Assembly (NCBI GenBank): GCA_963590165.1 | Contig: CAVANO010000052.1 | Location: 29,568 to 93,567, forward strand | Reading direction: 5' to 3' | Origin: UBA11524 sp963590165 | GTDB taxonomy: Bacteria; Bacillota; Clostridia; Christensenellales; Aristaeellaceae | Length of the DNA: 64,000 nucleotides | Shown here: in pieces, positions 1 to 8,618 of the stretch | Numbering within the stretch: position 1 is the first letter of the stretch | Layout of the letters: every line of letters starts with the position of its first letter | Notes under the pieces: generated by a model | Told to the model about the DNA's origin: nothing | The model's input: the letters and a program-made list of their open reading frames with translations, nothing else | The model's database searches: none | Program-made: the position numbers and the translations under genes

Positions 1-562
1 GTCCCAAGCGTGAATGACCGATGACAGCAATGCGCTGCTGATCAATTTCAGGCTGCGTCAGCAGATAATCCGCGATGCAGTGCGCCGCGAAGGCCCATTC
101 GCCGATTTTCCCCCATCGGCTGCTGCTGATATCGTCAGACAAATCCGCCATAGGGGACGCGGCAGGCTTGCTGTCATCCGTCTCTACCTCCTCGTAGCAG
201 ACCGATGCAACCGCATAGCCGCGGTCGAGCAGTTCCTCGATCATGCCGCACGCCGCTTCATTCGGGAAATGCAGGTGCACAAACACAGGCACCGGTCGGG
301 CAGCTTTCTTCGGGATCGTCACGCTGAACGGGAATTCCGCCTGCACGCCGTCTTTTTCCAGCGCTGCGCGGAGAAAACGGCAGATGCCCTTGCCGCCGCA
401 GGCCTCCTCGTCTGCGGAAATCAGCTGAAAGGACACCCTGACATTGTCCGGCCAGCCGCCCAGAAATTCCCGGCGGAGCAGCGCAAGAATGCTCTCCCGC
501 CGCTCCTGCGAAGCATCAAGCGCCGGCAGATTCCGGGCAAGCAATTCTTTCCCAATGGTCAT
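1..562 (-). CDS. Alpha/beta-hydrolase esterase, GHSRLG type (partial, 3' end outside window)
   Basis: The gene reads off the left edge, so only the first 187 residues are present. The visible part ends at VIGHSRLG, the nucleophile elbow seen in acetylxylan and glucuronoyl-type carbohydrate esterases; the serine would be the nucleophile. An upstream stretch with VPVFVHLHFPNE resembles the first strand and oxyanion region of this fold. No signal peptide is seen, which suggests a cytoplasmic enzyme acting on imported, esterified oligosaccharides. The ATG at 562 overlaps the TGA of the AraC gene in an ATGA junction, so the two are probably translationally coupled. Exact substrate cannot be told because the rest of the catalytic domain is missing. 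It is not in the supplied list of long reading frames because it has no stop in the window. Confidence 0.75.
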   Translation of the reverse strand, partial: MTIGKELLARNLPALDASQERRESILALLRREFLGGWPDNVRVSFQLISADEEACGGKGICRFLRAALEKDGVQAEFPFSVTIPKKAARPVPVFVHLHFPNEAACGMIEELLDRGYAVASVCYEEVETDDSKPAASPMADLSDDISSSRWGKIGEWAFAAHCIADYLLTQPEIDQQRIAVIGHSRLG

Positions 563-1428
563 GCCTGCTGCTTCTTCTTTCCTCTCGCTGCCTTCGCCTT
601 TTCCTTCTCCTTCAACTGGCTCTGCCACTGCTTCGGCGCGATGCCCACAATGCTCTTGAACGTGCGGATGAAGTTGCAGTAGTCATTGAAGCCGGAATTG
701 GTGCAGACGTACTCCACGGTGTGTCCCTGCGCCAACAGCGACTTGGCATAGAGAATCTTCTTGACGAGGACATAGCGGCGAATCGGGATGCCCATTTCAT
801 GCGAGAACGTCGTGGAAATATGCGACTTGGAATAGCGGCATTCCTCCGCGAGTGCGCTGATCGACATCGGCGTATCGATGTGGCTGTCCACATACGTCAC
901 AATCTGATGTACGAGCGGCGACTGCTGCAGCGGCGAGGTGCCCGTTTCACGCCAATAAATCTTGTTGATGAAAATCAGGTGGCGGATGAGCATGGCGATG
1001 GCGGTCAGGTCGTCGCCGAATTCGGCGCTGCCCCAGAGCGCGGCAATGCGCTTGGCGGTATCGAGGTACTGCTCGATTTCCTCCTCGGTGAGCTGGATGA
1101 TATGCTTATGCTCGGAACGTGCATTCGTGAAGCAATCCAGCAGATTCGTCCGCTCGGTGTTGAACATCTGGATGATGTTCGGGTCGAAGTGCATGGTGAC
1201 GCGGCTGTAGGGCTGGTTGGAATCGTTGATGGACAGATGCCAGTCATCGCTGGAGAGCAGCACGAGCGAACCGCGCGTCAGCGGATAGCGCTCGGCATTA
1301 ATCAGCATGCTTGCCTGTCCCTCCAGCAGGAGAAACAGCTCATACTTGGGGTGGCAGATGTACTGCGGGTCGATCGTTTCCACCTTGTTGGTGAAATTAC
1401 ACTCGACCAGATAGTCAAGATTCTTCAT
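559..1428 (-). CDS. AraC-family transcriptional regulator
   Basis: A 289-residue regulator. The N-terminal half (about 1-135) looks like a cupin-type ligand-sensing domain (PKYELFLLLEG, then SSDDWHLS). The C-terminal 100 residues hold two helix-turn-helix units: SISALAEECRYSKSHISTTF, then an element ending GFNDYCNFIRTFKSIVGIAPKQW, the AraC signature. The ATG at 1428 is chosen because AAAGGAG lies five bases upstream; the upstream ATG at 1443 would place that site inside the gene. The gene follows the sugar ABC transporter genes after about 140 bases and precedes an esterase, so it likely senses the imported sugar and controls this locus. A lysine-rich tail ends the protein. Sugar identity is unknown. 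Confidence 0.9.
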   Translation of the reverse strand: MKNLDYLVECNFTNKVETIDPQYICHPKYELFLLLEGQASMLINAERYPLTRGSLVLLSSDDWHLSINDSNQPYSRVTMHFDPNIIQMFNTERTNLLDCFTNARSEHKHIIQLTEEEIEQYLDTAKRIAALWGSAEFGDDLTAIAMLIRHLIFINKIYWRETGTSPLQQSPLVHQIVTYVDSHIDTPMSISALAEECRYSKSHISTTFSHEMGIPIRRYVLVKKILYAKSLLAQGHTVEYVCTNSGFNDYCNFIRTFKSIVGIAPKQWQSQLKEKEKAKAARGKKKQQA

Positions 1429-1455
1429 ATAGACTCCTTTCATTGCGGGATGGTG

Positions 1456-1500
1456 ATTATAGAATCATTCGCCGGAAAAATGAAGTCTCCTGCCGGAAAA
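1456..1500 (-). promoter_or_regulatory. araC promoter with two direct repeats
   Basis: On the minus strand TTCATT and TATAAT are separated by 17 bases (-10 at 1456-1461, -35 at 1479-1484). The nonamer GCCGGAAAA occurs on the plus strand at 1471-1479 and 1492-1500, exactly 21 bases apart, i.e. two helical turns. That spacing is typical of paired AraC half-sites, and one copy lies in the promoter spacer, so autoregulation is inferred. Confidence 0.6.
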
Positions 1501-1568
1501 CAGAATTTTTTTCAAAAAAATAGCGTTATTTTCCGCAAAATGCGTCATCACGTTCGCATTTTTCATGC

Positions 1569-2375
1569 TCATTTGACTGCACCCGTGATACCTGATGCGA
1601 AGCTCTTCTGCAGGCAAGCAAAAATCAGCAGCGTCGGGATGGTGCAAATCGAAACAGCCAGCAGAATCATGCCGTAATCCTGCGTATAGCCGGACATCAG
1701 GTTCGCCAGCAGCAGCGGCATGGTGGTCGATTCGTTGCTCATCATGATGACACTCGGCCACAGATAGCTGTTCCACGCGTTCATGAAGCTGATGGTCAGC
1801 GCAGCGACGTAGGTCGGCGCCATAATCGGCACGAACATGCGGAAGAAGATGCCCAGCTCGCTCAATCCGTCCATGCGCGCTGCTTCGATAATGTCGTGCG
1901 GAAAGGAGCGTGCGCTCTGCCGGAAGAGCATAATCAGGAAGACCGATGCGATGCCCGGCAGCACGAAGCCCATCCACGTGTTGAGCAGCTTCCATGAAGC
2001 AATCATCTTGTAGAGCGGGATGGTGGTCGAGATGCCCGGAATCAGCATGGACAGGAGGATGATGCTCATGAGCCGATCCTTCCACTTGTCGTGGTACACC
2101 TCAAAGCCGTAGCCTGCAATCGAGCTGACGAGCAGCGACAGAAAGACGGAAAGCACCGTGTTGCGCATGGAATTATACATGGCGCGCCCGATATTTTTTG
2201 CCGATGTCAGCTTTTCAAAGTTCTCCGCCAGATGCGTGCCGAACGTCAGCTTGCCGATGACGATTTCGCCCGTGCTGTTTGTGGCGGAAGCAAACATCCA
2301 GTAAATCGGAAACGCAAAGAGCAACGCGGATAGAATCATGAACAGGTGCAGCAGCACCCTGCGCAGCTTAGTCAC
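1569..2375 (-). CDS. Carbohydrate ABC transporter permease, MalG type
   Basis: A 268-residue inner-membrane permease of the binding-protein-dependent sugar importer family (MalG/AraQ). Six hydrophobic segments are visible, starting with LLHLFMILSALLFAFPIYW. The EAA loop that contacts the ATPase is clear: IIEAARMDGLSELGIFFRMF followed by VPIMAPTY. The reading frame can start at a GTG at 2384, but the GTG at 2375 has AGGTGG nine bases upstream, so it is preferred. The gene overlaps the end of the MalF-type gene by a few bases, which fits co-translation. No ATPase gene lies in the cluster; a shared MsmX-type ATPase elsewhere probably energises it, as in many Firmicutes. Confidence 0.93.
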   Translation of the reverse strand: MTKLRRVLLHLFMILSALLFAFPIYWMFASATNSTGEIVIGKLTFGTHLAENFEKLTSAKNIGRAMYNSMRNTVLSVFLSLLVSSIAGYGFEVYHDKWKDRLMSIILLSMLIPGISTTIPLYKMIASWKLLNTWMGFVLPGIASVFLIMLFRQSARSFPHDIIEAARMDGLSELGIFFRMFVPIMAPTYVAALTISFMNAWNSYLWPSVIMMSNESTTMPLLLANLMSGYTQDYGMILLAVSICTIPTLLIFACLQKSFASGITGAVK

Positions 2376-3237
2376 GCTTGTCACCCACCTTCATCTGCAG
2401 GAGCGTCAGCAGGGCAATCGCAGCGAACACCACGAAGGAAATGGCGGTGGCGTAGCCGAAGTTTGGCGAATACTTGAACGCAAGGTTATAGATGTAGTGC
2501 GAGATGGACAGCGTACCATTCGCAGGGCCGCCGCCGGTCAGGTTGACGGATTCGTCGAAGAGCTGAATCGTGCCGCTAACGGTCATGATGGTCAGCAGCA
2601 GCAACGTCGGGCGGAGCAGCGGCAGGGTAATCCGGAAATACCGCTGCGCTCCACTTGCACCGTCAATCGCCGCCGCTTCGTAGATGCTTGCATCCACATT
2701 CTGCATCGCCGCGGACAGGAACACCATGTTGTAGCCCGTCCATCGCCAGACGAGCGCGGTCATGATGACGGCTCTTGCACTGCCCGCATTGCCGAAGAAG
2801 TTGACGGACGCAATGCCGATGGTATTCAGCAGCGTATTGATGAAGCCGTCCGATGCGAACAGGATGCGGAAAACGAGCGAATAGGAAACGGAAGCCATCG
2901 CGCAGGGCAGGAAAAGAATCGTGCGGAAGAATGCGCTGCCCTTGAGAAAGCGGTTGCTGATCAGCTGAGCATACAGCAGCGCAAGACCGAGCATAATCGG
3001 AATTTGCAGCATGTAAATCAGCGTATTTCCGATGGCGGTGCGCAGCGTCGGATCGATGAGAATACGCTCATAGTTCTTGAATGCGACCCATGTCATCCGG
3101 CTGCCTGTTCCGCTTTGAAACGAGGTCAGGAACGCCTGAAAAATGGTGTAGAAGCTCATCACAAACACAAGGATGACGGCAGGCAGAATGAACAGCCAGC
3201 CGGTGAGCTTCAGCCTCTTGGAATAAGTGAGCTTCAT
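2368..3237 (-). CDS. Carbohydrate ABC transporter permease, MalF type
   Basis: A 289-residue partner permease of the MalF/UgpA family. The first transmembrane helix (LTGWLFILPAVILVFVMSFY) is followed by a periplasmic-side segment and at least five further helices. The EAA motif reads IYEAAAIDGASGAQRYFRIT and then LPLLRPT. The ATG at 3237 is chosen because TAAAGGAGAA precedes it at a good distance; the frame is open 20 codons further up without a ribosome binding site. The gene comes 87 bases after the binding-protein gene, with a strong hairpin between them, which usually lets the binding protein be made in excess over the permeases. Confidence 0.93.
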   Translation of the reverse strand: MKLTYSKRLKLTGWLFILPAVILVFVMSFYTIFQAFLTSFQSGTGSRMTWVAFKNYERILIDPTLRTAIGNTLIYMLQIPIMLGLALLYAQLISNRFLKGSAFFRTILFLPCAMASVSYSLVFRILFASDGFINTLLNTIGIASVNFFGNAGSARAVIMTALVWRWTGYNMVFLSAAMQNVDASIYEAAAIDGASGAQRYFRITLPLLRPTLLLLTIMTVSGTIQLFDESVNLTGGGPANGTLSISHYIYNLAFKYSPNFGYATAISFVVFAAIALLTLLQMKVGDKRD

Positions 3238-3269
3238 GGAATGTTCTCCTTTATGCCATATACCTGAAA

Positions 3270-3294
3270 CAGCCGACCGGATAAGGGTCGGCTG
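3270..3294 (-). terminator. Hairpin between binding-protein and permease genes
   Basis: CAGCCGACC (3270-3278) pairs perfectly with GGTCGGCTG (3286-3294), leaving a 7-base loop. Only a weak T-run follows on the minus strand, so partial termination or mRNA stabilisation, not full termination, is likely. Confidence 0.6.
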
Positions 3295-3324
3295 CAAAGA
3301 TTGCTATCGAAATCAAAGGATACT

Positions 3325-4611
3325 TTAGAACATCAGGAATTCAACCGTGGTCTGCGCTGCGTCAAGCTCGGACTGCACGTCCGCGCCGTTCAGGATGTTG
3401 CTCAGTGCGACCGCGAGGGCGTCCTGCGTTTCGTCGTAGACATAGCTCGTGTTGCAGGCAGGCATCTTCTCGACATAGGAACCGAGAATCTCGTACACCT
3501 TCATGCCGCCGAAGAATTCATTCTCCGCGCCGTACACCTCCGCATTTTCCGCCGTAGGCAGATACGCTGCGATGTAGTTCGAGGCGGTCAGAATGTCCGC
3601 ATAGAACGTGTCGCTCAGCTCGCCGCCCATGAGCGTCATCAGGAAGGACACAGCCGCTTCGGGATTCTTGCAGTTCGACGTAATCATCCAGCTGCTGCCG
3701 CCGCTCGAGGCGTAGTTCGATGCGCCTTCCACAGAGGACACTGCCGGAATGTTCGCAACGCCCCAGTTGCCGGACTGGTCAGGCGCCTGCATGCAGGAGT
3801 TCATAATCCACATGCCGTTCACGGTGCCGCCGCAGGAGCCTGCGTTCAGGGAGCTCATGTACTCGTCCCAGTTGTTGACGACTTTGAGCGTACCGCTCTC
3901 AACCAGCGCCTGATACTCGGCAATAACCGCCTTGAGCGTATCGTTCTGATTGAGGTTCGGCGTGCCGTCCTCGTTGAAAAGGCTGCCGCCGGCGGACATG
4001 AGCATCATGGTCAGCATGGTCGTGTCATTCGAGGTAGACAGCAGCGGATGACCCGTCTTGTCCAGCACCTCACCGGCAATCTCGCGGAAACGCTCCCACG
4101 TGATGTCGTTCATGTCATTGATGGTGTAACCGGCTTCCGCCAGGTAATCGGTGCGGTAGCACACAACGCCAACGCTGGAGTCAAACGGAATGCCCCACAG
4201 CTCACCGTCAAACGTATCCCACGCGATCTTTGCCTGGTCGAACGTCGCCGTATCGATGCCATAGCCCGACAGCGGCAGGAACGCATCGCCATAGGCATGC
4301 ACCATCATGGGGATGGAGCTATCCTGCATCAGGATGATGTCCGGCAGCTGCGTGAGGTCGCCGGAGCTGGTAATCGTCGCAATCTTCGTGCGGACGTCCG
4401 CCAGCGCCATGACGGTTACCTCCAGTTCCACATTCCCCAGGGACGCATCGCGCACCATTTCGGCGCCGGTTTGCAGCAGCTCATCGTTCGGCGACCAGCA
4501 CCAAACGGTCAGCTTGACCGCGTCCTCCGTCTCTGCATTCGCCATCATGATACAGCCAAGCATCATGCACAGCACCAGCAGTACAGAAACAAGCTTCTGA
4601 GTCATCTTCAT
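3325..4611 (-). CDS. Sugar ABC transporter solute-binding protein
   Basis: A 428-residue extracellular binding protein of the family-1 (MalE-like) type. A hydrophobic signal sequence (KLVSVLLVLCMMLGC) ends either at a possible lipobox cysteine at residue 20 or at a signal-peptidase site after MANA; which is used cannot be decided from sequence. The mature start VKLTVWCWSPND is typical of sugar binders, as are the later segments GYGIDTATFDQAKIAWDTF and GELWGIPFDSSVGVVCYR. The start at 4611 has GGAGAGG seven bases upstream. It is first in the operon with the two permeases, AraC and esterase genes. Likely ligand is an oligosaccharide; this is inferred from the neighbours only. Confidence 0.93.
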   Translation of the reverse strand: MKMTQKLVSVLLVLCMMLGCIMMANAETEDAVKLTVWCWSPNDELLQTGAEMVRDASLGNVELEVTVMALADVRTKIATITSSGDLTQLPDIILMQDSSIPMMVHAYGDAFLPLSGYGIDTATFDQAKIAWDTFDGELWGIPFDSSVGVVCYRTDYLAEAGYTINDMNDITWERFREIAGEVLDKTGHPLLSTSNDTTMLTMMLMSAGGSLFNEDGTPNLNQNDTLKAVIAEYQALVESGTLKVVNNWDEYMSSLNAGSCGGTVNGMWIMNSCMQAPDQSGNWGVANIPAVSSVEGASNYASSGGSSWMITSNCKNPEAAVSFLMTLMGGELSDTFYADILTASNYIAAYLPTAENAEVYGAENEFFGGMKVYEILGSYVEKMPACNTSYVYDETQDALAVALSNILNGADVQSELDAAQTTVEFLMF

Positions 4612-5095
4612 GGTGAATCCTCTCCTTCACGGAAGATTTTTTGTGTCTCAAATTATAATAGAAACGAAAAACATTTTCTTTGCATTTCGTCGCTTTTTTT
4701 ATGCTTTTCTTCGCGTATTTCACCAATTTGACTGAATTTGTGCCTTTTTTTCCATTGCAAGGGCTTACAAAGCCGGTTTTGTGAAAGATTTTTCCATAAT
4801 TTTGACGGATTTTCTTTCATTTCGGGAAGGATTTTGCAGGTCAGCTGCCGGAATAGAGAACATCTCTTTGCCTGCTAAATGTGGAAACTTGCGTGAAACT
4901 CTCATGAAACTCCTGCATCAAGATGATCGGCGTCTTCCGCATCCGCCGTCATTTTCGTTCGGGCAGCATTCGCCTATTCCTGTGCAAGATTCGCATAAAA
5001 TGCATTGCAATCAGAAATTTTCCTGTGAATCAAGAAGGAATCTGCAGATGTTATGAAGAATATTATCTGTAAATTGCGCTATAGGAGGAATGACC
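4612..5095. other. Divergent intergenic region, sugar transporter / Gfo-Idh gene
   Basis: This 484-base AT-rich spacer should hold both promoters. On the minus strand a good -10 (TATAAT, plus coordinates 4652-4657) lies upstream of the binding-protein gene, but its -35 is poor, which suits an activator-dependent promoter. Toward the plus-strand gene TATTAT at 5061-5066 is a weak candidate -10. TGAAACTC is repeated 11 bases apart (4894-4901 and 4905-4912) and could be a protein-binding site. No coding signal or known riboswitch was recognised. Confidence 0.45.
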
Positions 5096-6259
5096 ATGCT
5101 TCGTCTTGGAATCATCGGCGCGGGCGGAATTGCCAGCATGCATACTGCAAATATTCTTTCGGGCAAGTGCCCCGATATCCGGATTACGGCGATGGCTGAC
5201 CGTAAGGCTGCGCGGCGCGAGTGGATTCGTGCAACGGTGCCCGATGCAGCCGTGTTCACCGAGGGCGTTGACCTCATCCATTCCGACACTTGCGACGCCG
5301 TGCTGATTGCAACGCCGCATTACCAGCACCCGACGCTCGCTGCTGAAGCGCTTCGCTGCGGCAAGCACGTCATGTGCGAAAAGCCGGCAGGCGTCTATAC
5401 CCTGCAGGTGCGCGACATGATTGCCGAGGCGGACCGTCATCCGGAGCTGACATTCGGCATGATGTTCAACCAGCGCACGAATTGCGTCTACCGCAAGGCG
5501 AAGGAGCTGATTGACAGCGGCACGCTCGGGCAGCTCAAACGCATGTCGTGGATTGTGACGGACTGGTACCGCACACAGCATTATTATGATGCAGGCGCAT
5601 GGCGTGCGACATGGGACGGCGAAGGCGGCGGCGTGCTGCTCAACCAGTGTCCGCATCAGCTTGACCTGCTGCAGTGGCTCTGCGGACTGCCGGTGCATGT
5701 TCGTGCGTTCTGCCATGAGGGAAAGTGGCACGACATCGAGGTTGAAGATGACGTAACCGCGTATCTCGAATTCGAAAACGGCGCAACAGGCACATTCATC
5801 GCATCAACCGGCGATGTACTGGGCGAAAACCGGCTGGAAATCATCGGCACAAAGGGACGCATCCGCATCGAGCATGATGAATTAACGCTTGATACGGCGG
5901 CGGTTGACGAGCGCGACTGGTGTCCGGTTTGTCCGCAGCCTTTCGGTGTGCCGGAAATCACTCACACTGTCGTCGAAACGGACGGGCAGAATCCGCAGCA
6001 TGTGGGCGTGCTGAACGCATTTGCGGCACACATCAAGAACGGCACGCCGCTCGTGGCAGACGGACGTGAGGGCATCCGCGGTTTGATGCTGTCAAACGCC
6101 ATGCATCTGTCCTCTTGGACGAACGAAACTGTTTCGCTGCCGATTGATGAAGAGCTGTTCCTGAAGCTCCTGAACGAAAAGCGCAAGACCTCACGCCATA
6201 AGGAAGAGCCGGACACCGCGATTGACGTTTCCGGCAGCTTCGGCAGCAGCAAAAAGTGA
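5096..6259 (+). CDS. Gfo/Idh/MocA family NAD(P)-dependent sugar dehydrogenase
   Basis: A 387-residue oxidoreductase. The N-terminal Rossmann fold begins LGIIGAGGIASMHTANIL, the family's glycine-rich dinucleotide loop. The conserved CEKPAG motif with its catalytic lysine follows at about residue 100, and the C-terminal half carries the alpha/beta sheet domain (GEGGGVLLNQCPHQLDLLQW, where D and H suit the GxxxDxxxH active-site pattern). ATG at 5096 is preferred over 5090 because AGGAGG at 5083-5088 is seven bases from the former and only one from the latter. It is divergent from the sugar ABC operon, so it likely oxidises or epimerises the imported sugar. A terminator follows. Confidence 0.92.
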   Translation: MLRLGIIGAGGIASMHTANILSGKCPDIRITAMADRKAARREWIRATVPDAAVFTEGVDLIHSDTCDAVLIATPHYQHPTLAAEALRCGKHVMCEKPAGVYTLQVRDMIAEADRHPELTFGMMFNQRTNCVYRKAKELIDSGTLGQLKRMSWIVTDWYRTQHYYDAGAWRATWDGEGGGVLLNQCPHQLDLLQWLCGLPVHVRAFCHEGKWHDIEVEDDVTAYLEFENGATGTFIASTGDVLGENRLEIIGTKGRIRIEHDELTLDTAAVDERDWCPVCPQPFGVPEITHTVVETDGQNPQHVGVLNAFAAHIKNGTPLVADGREGIRGLMLSNAMHLSSWTNETVSLPIDEELFLKLLNEKRKTSRHKEEPDTAIDVSGSFGSSKK

Positions 6260-6263
6260 ATTT

Positions 6264-6299
6264 AGCGTCTGATGCAAGGAGTGCGTCAGACGCTTTTTA
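6264..6299 (+). terminator. Intrinsic terminator after dehydrogenase gene
   Basis: AGCGTCTGA (6264-6272) pairs with TCAGACGCT (6286-6294), followed by TTTT. It lies a few bases after the stop codon. Confidence 0.9.
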
Positions 6300-6370
6300 G
6301 GCGGCATCATCACGGCGCTTCTCATCGTTTGCAAAAGCGCTCCTATAGAAGTGGAACCCAACATGCCACC

Positions 6371-6420
6371 AAAGAAAAGGGACGAAGTCAAAGAAAAGGG
6401 ACGAAGTCCCCGAAGTCCCC
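6371..6420. repeat. 19-bp tandem duplication with GGGACGAAGTCCC palindrome
   Basis: The 19-mer AAAGAAAAGGGACGAAGTC occurs at 6371-6389 and again at 6390-6408, and the second copy extends into the palindrome GGGAC-GAA-GTCCC (6398-6410), followed by another GAAGTCCCC. The same palindrome recurs in other spacers of this window. Confidence 0.75.
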
Positions 6421-6449
6421 TTGAACCTTTTTACTCATTGTGCTACAAT
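6421..6449 (+). promoter_or_regulatory. deoD promoter
   Basis: TTGAAC (6421-6426) and TACAAT (6444-6449) with a 17-base spacer, 32 bases before the start codon: a strong sigma-A promoter. Confidence 0.8.
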
Positions 6450-6481
6450 TGGTTTATCAGACTGCGAAGGGAGCATATCCG

Positions 6482-7189
6482 ATGATTCCAACGCCTCATA
6501 TCACCGCTAAAGAGAGCGACTTTGCCCGCACTGTCCTCATGCCCGGCGATCCGCTCCGTTCCCAGTACATCGCCGAGCACTATCTGCAGGATGCTGTTCT
6601 CGTCAATAACACGCGCGGCGTGCAGGGCTATACCGGCTTCTATCACGGCAAGCGCGTGTCCGTCATGGCATCCGGCATGGGCATTCCGTCTATTGGGATT
6701 TATTCCTATGAGCTGTATCAATTCTACGGCGTGGAAAACATCATCCGCGTCGGCTCGGCTGGCATGCTCAGTCCGAAACTGAAGGTACGCGATATCGTCC
6801 TCGGCATGAGCGCGTACACCAACAGCAGTTTCGGGTTGCAATACGGCTTTCAGGGGAGCTTCGCACCGTGCTGCTCGTATGAGCTGCTGTCCGCCGCAAT
6901 GAATGCCGCCGGAAAGATGGGCATCACGCCAGTTGCCGGTGCGCTGTACTCTACTGACACATTTTATGACGAGCGTACCCCTACCTACGGTGCGGTGCTG
7001 CGCGACTTAGGCGTACTCGCCATCGAGATGGAAGCTGCCGGACTTTACCTGAACGCATCGCGACTCGGCAAGAACGCGCTCGCCATCTGCACCATCTCCG
7101 ACAATCCCTTCACCGGTGAGGAACTTGACGCTGAGGCACGTCAGAACACTTTCACGCAGATGATGGAAATCGCGCTGGAAATCGCATAA
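6482..7189 (+). CDS. deoD: Purine-nucleoside phosphorylase, DeoD type
   Basis: A 235-residue trimeric/hexameric-type phosphorylase that splits purine (deoxy)nucleosides with phosphate to base and pentose-1-phosphate in the cytoplasm. Family signatures are clear: MPGDPLRSQYIAE near the start, NNTRGVQGYTGFYHGKRVSV, ASGMGIPS, RVGSAGML, EMEAAGLY and TISDNPFTGE (the aspartate is the expected catalytic residue). Length is close to the roughly 239 residues of the E. coli enzyme. ATG at 6482 is chosen because AAGGGAG lies upstream and the conserved IPTPHI start follows; the frame is open further up. It has its own promoter and terminator, so it is monocistronic, and it complements adenine deaminase and UraA in nucleobase salvage. 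Confidence 0.96.
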   Translation: MIPTPHITAKESDFARTVLMPGDPLRSQYIAEHYLQDAVLVNNTRGVQGYTGFYHGKRVSVMASGMGIPSIGIYSYELYQFYGVENIIRVGSAGMLSPKLKVRDIVLGMSAYTNSSFGLQYGFQGSFAPCCSYELLSAAMNAAGKMGITPVAGALYSTDTFYDERTPTYGAVLRDLGVLAIEMEAAGLYLNASRLGKNALAICTISDNPFTGEELDAEARQNTFTQMMEIALEIA

Positions 7190-7201
7190 ACCGTACAATA
7201 A

Positions 7202-7243
7202 AAGCTGAAGGAGTTTTGCCCGATGGGGCAGTTCCTTCAGCTT
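7202..7243. terminator. Bidirectional terminator between deoD and rarA
   Basis: AAGCTGAAGGA (7202-7212) pairs with TCCTTCAGCTT (7233-7243), with an inner GCCC/GGGC pair. T-rich flanks exist on both sides and the right arm overlaps the rarA stop codon, so it serves both convergent genes. Confidence 0.85.
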
Positions 7244-8552
7244 ATTTCTTTCTCTGATTTTCCTTCCAAGCACGAATTTCCTCAAGCCGCGCCTTGTACC
7301 GCGCCTCATTGCCCTGCTCGGTCGGCAGATAATACCGCTTGCCGTGCAGCGAGTCAGGCAGGCATTCCATCGCGGAGAGCTTCTCCTTCGTGTCATGCGC
7401 GTACACGTAGCCCTTGCCGTAGCCGAGGTTCTTCATCAGTCCGGTCGGTGCATTGCGGATTTGCAGCGGTACCGGTTCGGCAATCTGCCGCAGCGCATCA
7501 TCTTTTGCGGACTCGTACGCCACATACAACGCATTCGATTTCGGTGCCATCGCCATGTAGACAACCGCATGCGTCAAATGTACCGAGCATTCCGGCATGC
7601 CGAGGAAGTGACATGCCTGATATGCTGCAACCGCCGTTTCCAGCGCACGCGAATCCGCCAGCCCGATGTCCTCGCTTGCAAAGCGGACGATTCGCCGCGC
7701 CACATACAGCGGATCCTCGCCGCTCTCCAGCATCCTCGCCAGCCAGTACACCGCCGCATCCGGGTCAGAATTGCGCATCGATTTATGCAGCGCGCTGATG
7801 AGATCGTAATGCCCGTCGCCTTTCTTGTCGTAGAGCAGCGACCGCCGGGAAGTGCACTGCAGCACAGTCTCCTCGGTCACATGCGTCACGCCGTTTTCAT
7901 CCAAATCGCCGTTCAGCACGACCATTTCCAGCGTAGACAGCGCCATTCGCGCATCGCCGCCGGAAAAAGAGGCAATTGCACGCAGAAGATCTTCCGCAAT
8001 GTCGATTGCCTGTCCGCCGAAGCCGCGCGGATCATTGAGCGCACGCTTGAGCAGCGACATGATGTCCGATTCCTTCAGCGCATGAAGAACAAACACACGG
8101 CACCGCGACAGAAGTGCGCCGTTCACCTCGAACGACGGATTTTCGGTCGTCGCGCCAATGAGCACGATGCTGCCTTTTTCGACATACGGCAGAAACGCAT
8201 CCTGCTGCGCCTTGTTGAAACGGTGGATTTCATCCACGAATACAATCGTGCGGATGCCGAGCAGGCGATCGTTTTCCGCCTGCTCCATAACCTGCCGGAT
8301 GTCCTTGATCCCGCTTGTGACGGCGGAGAAATTGATGAAGCTGCTCTTCGTCCGCCGGGCGATAATCCTCGCAAGCGTCGTTTTGCCAACGCCAGGCGGT
8401 CCCCAGAAGATCATCGACGGCACATGATCGCCCTCAATCAGCCGCCTGAGAACCTTTCCCTGACCGAGCAGCTGCTCCTGACCGGCAAACTCATCGAGCG
8501 TCGTCGGGCGAAGGCGCTCTGCCAGCGGGGACAGCGATGCTGCCTGATCCAT
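7242..8552 (-). CDS. rarA: Replication-associated recombination ATPase RarA (MgsA)
   Basis: A 436-residue AAA+ ATPase related to the clamp loader, acting at stalled replication forks. Walker A is GPPGVGKTTLARIIA, Walker B is IVFVDEIHRFNKAQQD, and sensor 1 is IGATTENPSFEVNGALLSR; the C-terminal part has the family motif DPDAAVYWLARMLESGEDP and the end LPDSLHGKRYY. N-terminal PLAERLRPTTLDEFAGQEQL is standard for the family. ATG at 8552 is preferred because GGAGGAAAAC sits immediately upstream; a 12-base-longer start at 8564 would swallow that site. It is probably transcribed with the genes upstream of it (66-base gap). Confidence 0.95.
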   Translation of the reverse strand: MDQAASLSPLAERLRPTTLDEFAGQEQLLGQGKVLRRLIEGDHVPSMIFWGPPGVGKTTLARIIARRTKSSFINFSAVTSGIKDIRQVMEQAENDRLLGIRTIVFVDEIHRFNKAQQDAFLPYVEKGSIVLIGATTENPSFEVNGALLSRCRVFVLHALKESDIMSLLKRALNDPRGFGGQAIDIAEDLLRAIASFSGGDARMALSTLEMVVLNGDLDENGVTHVTEETVLQCTSRRSLLYDKKGDGHYDLISALHKSMRNSDPDAAVYWLARMLESGEDPLYVARRIVRFASEDIGLADSRALETAVAAYQACHFLGMPECSVHLTHAVVYMAMAPKSNALYVAYESAKDDALRQIAEPVPLQIRNAPTGLMKNLGYGKGYVYAHDTKEKLSAMECLPDSLHGKRYYLPTEQGNEARYKARLEEIRAWKENQRKK

Positions 8553-8618
8553 GTTTTCCTCCATTTACAGCCGCTTGATTTGAACCGCCATATAAGCGGC
8601 GCAATATGCCTCCCCTTC

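Noticed and set aside
14..682. A 222-codon plus-strand frame at the left edge
   Set aside because: It is opposite the esterase and AraC genes, both of which have ribosome binding sites and motifs.
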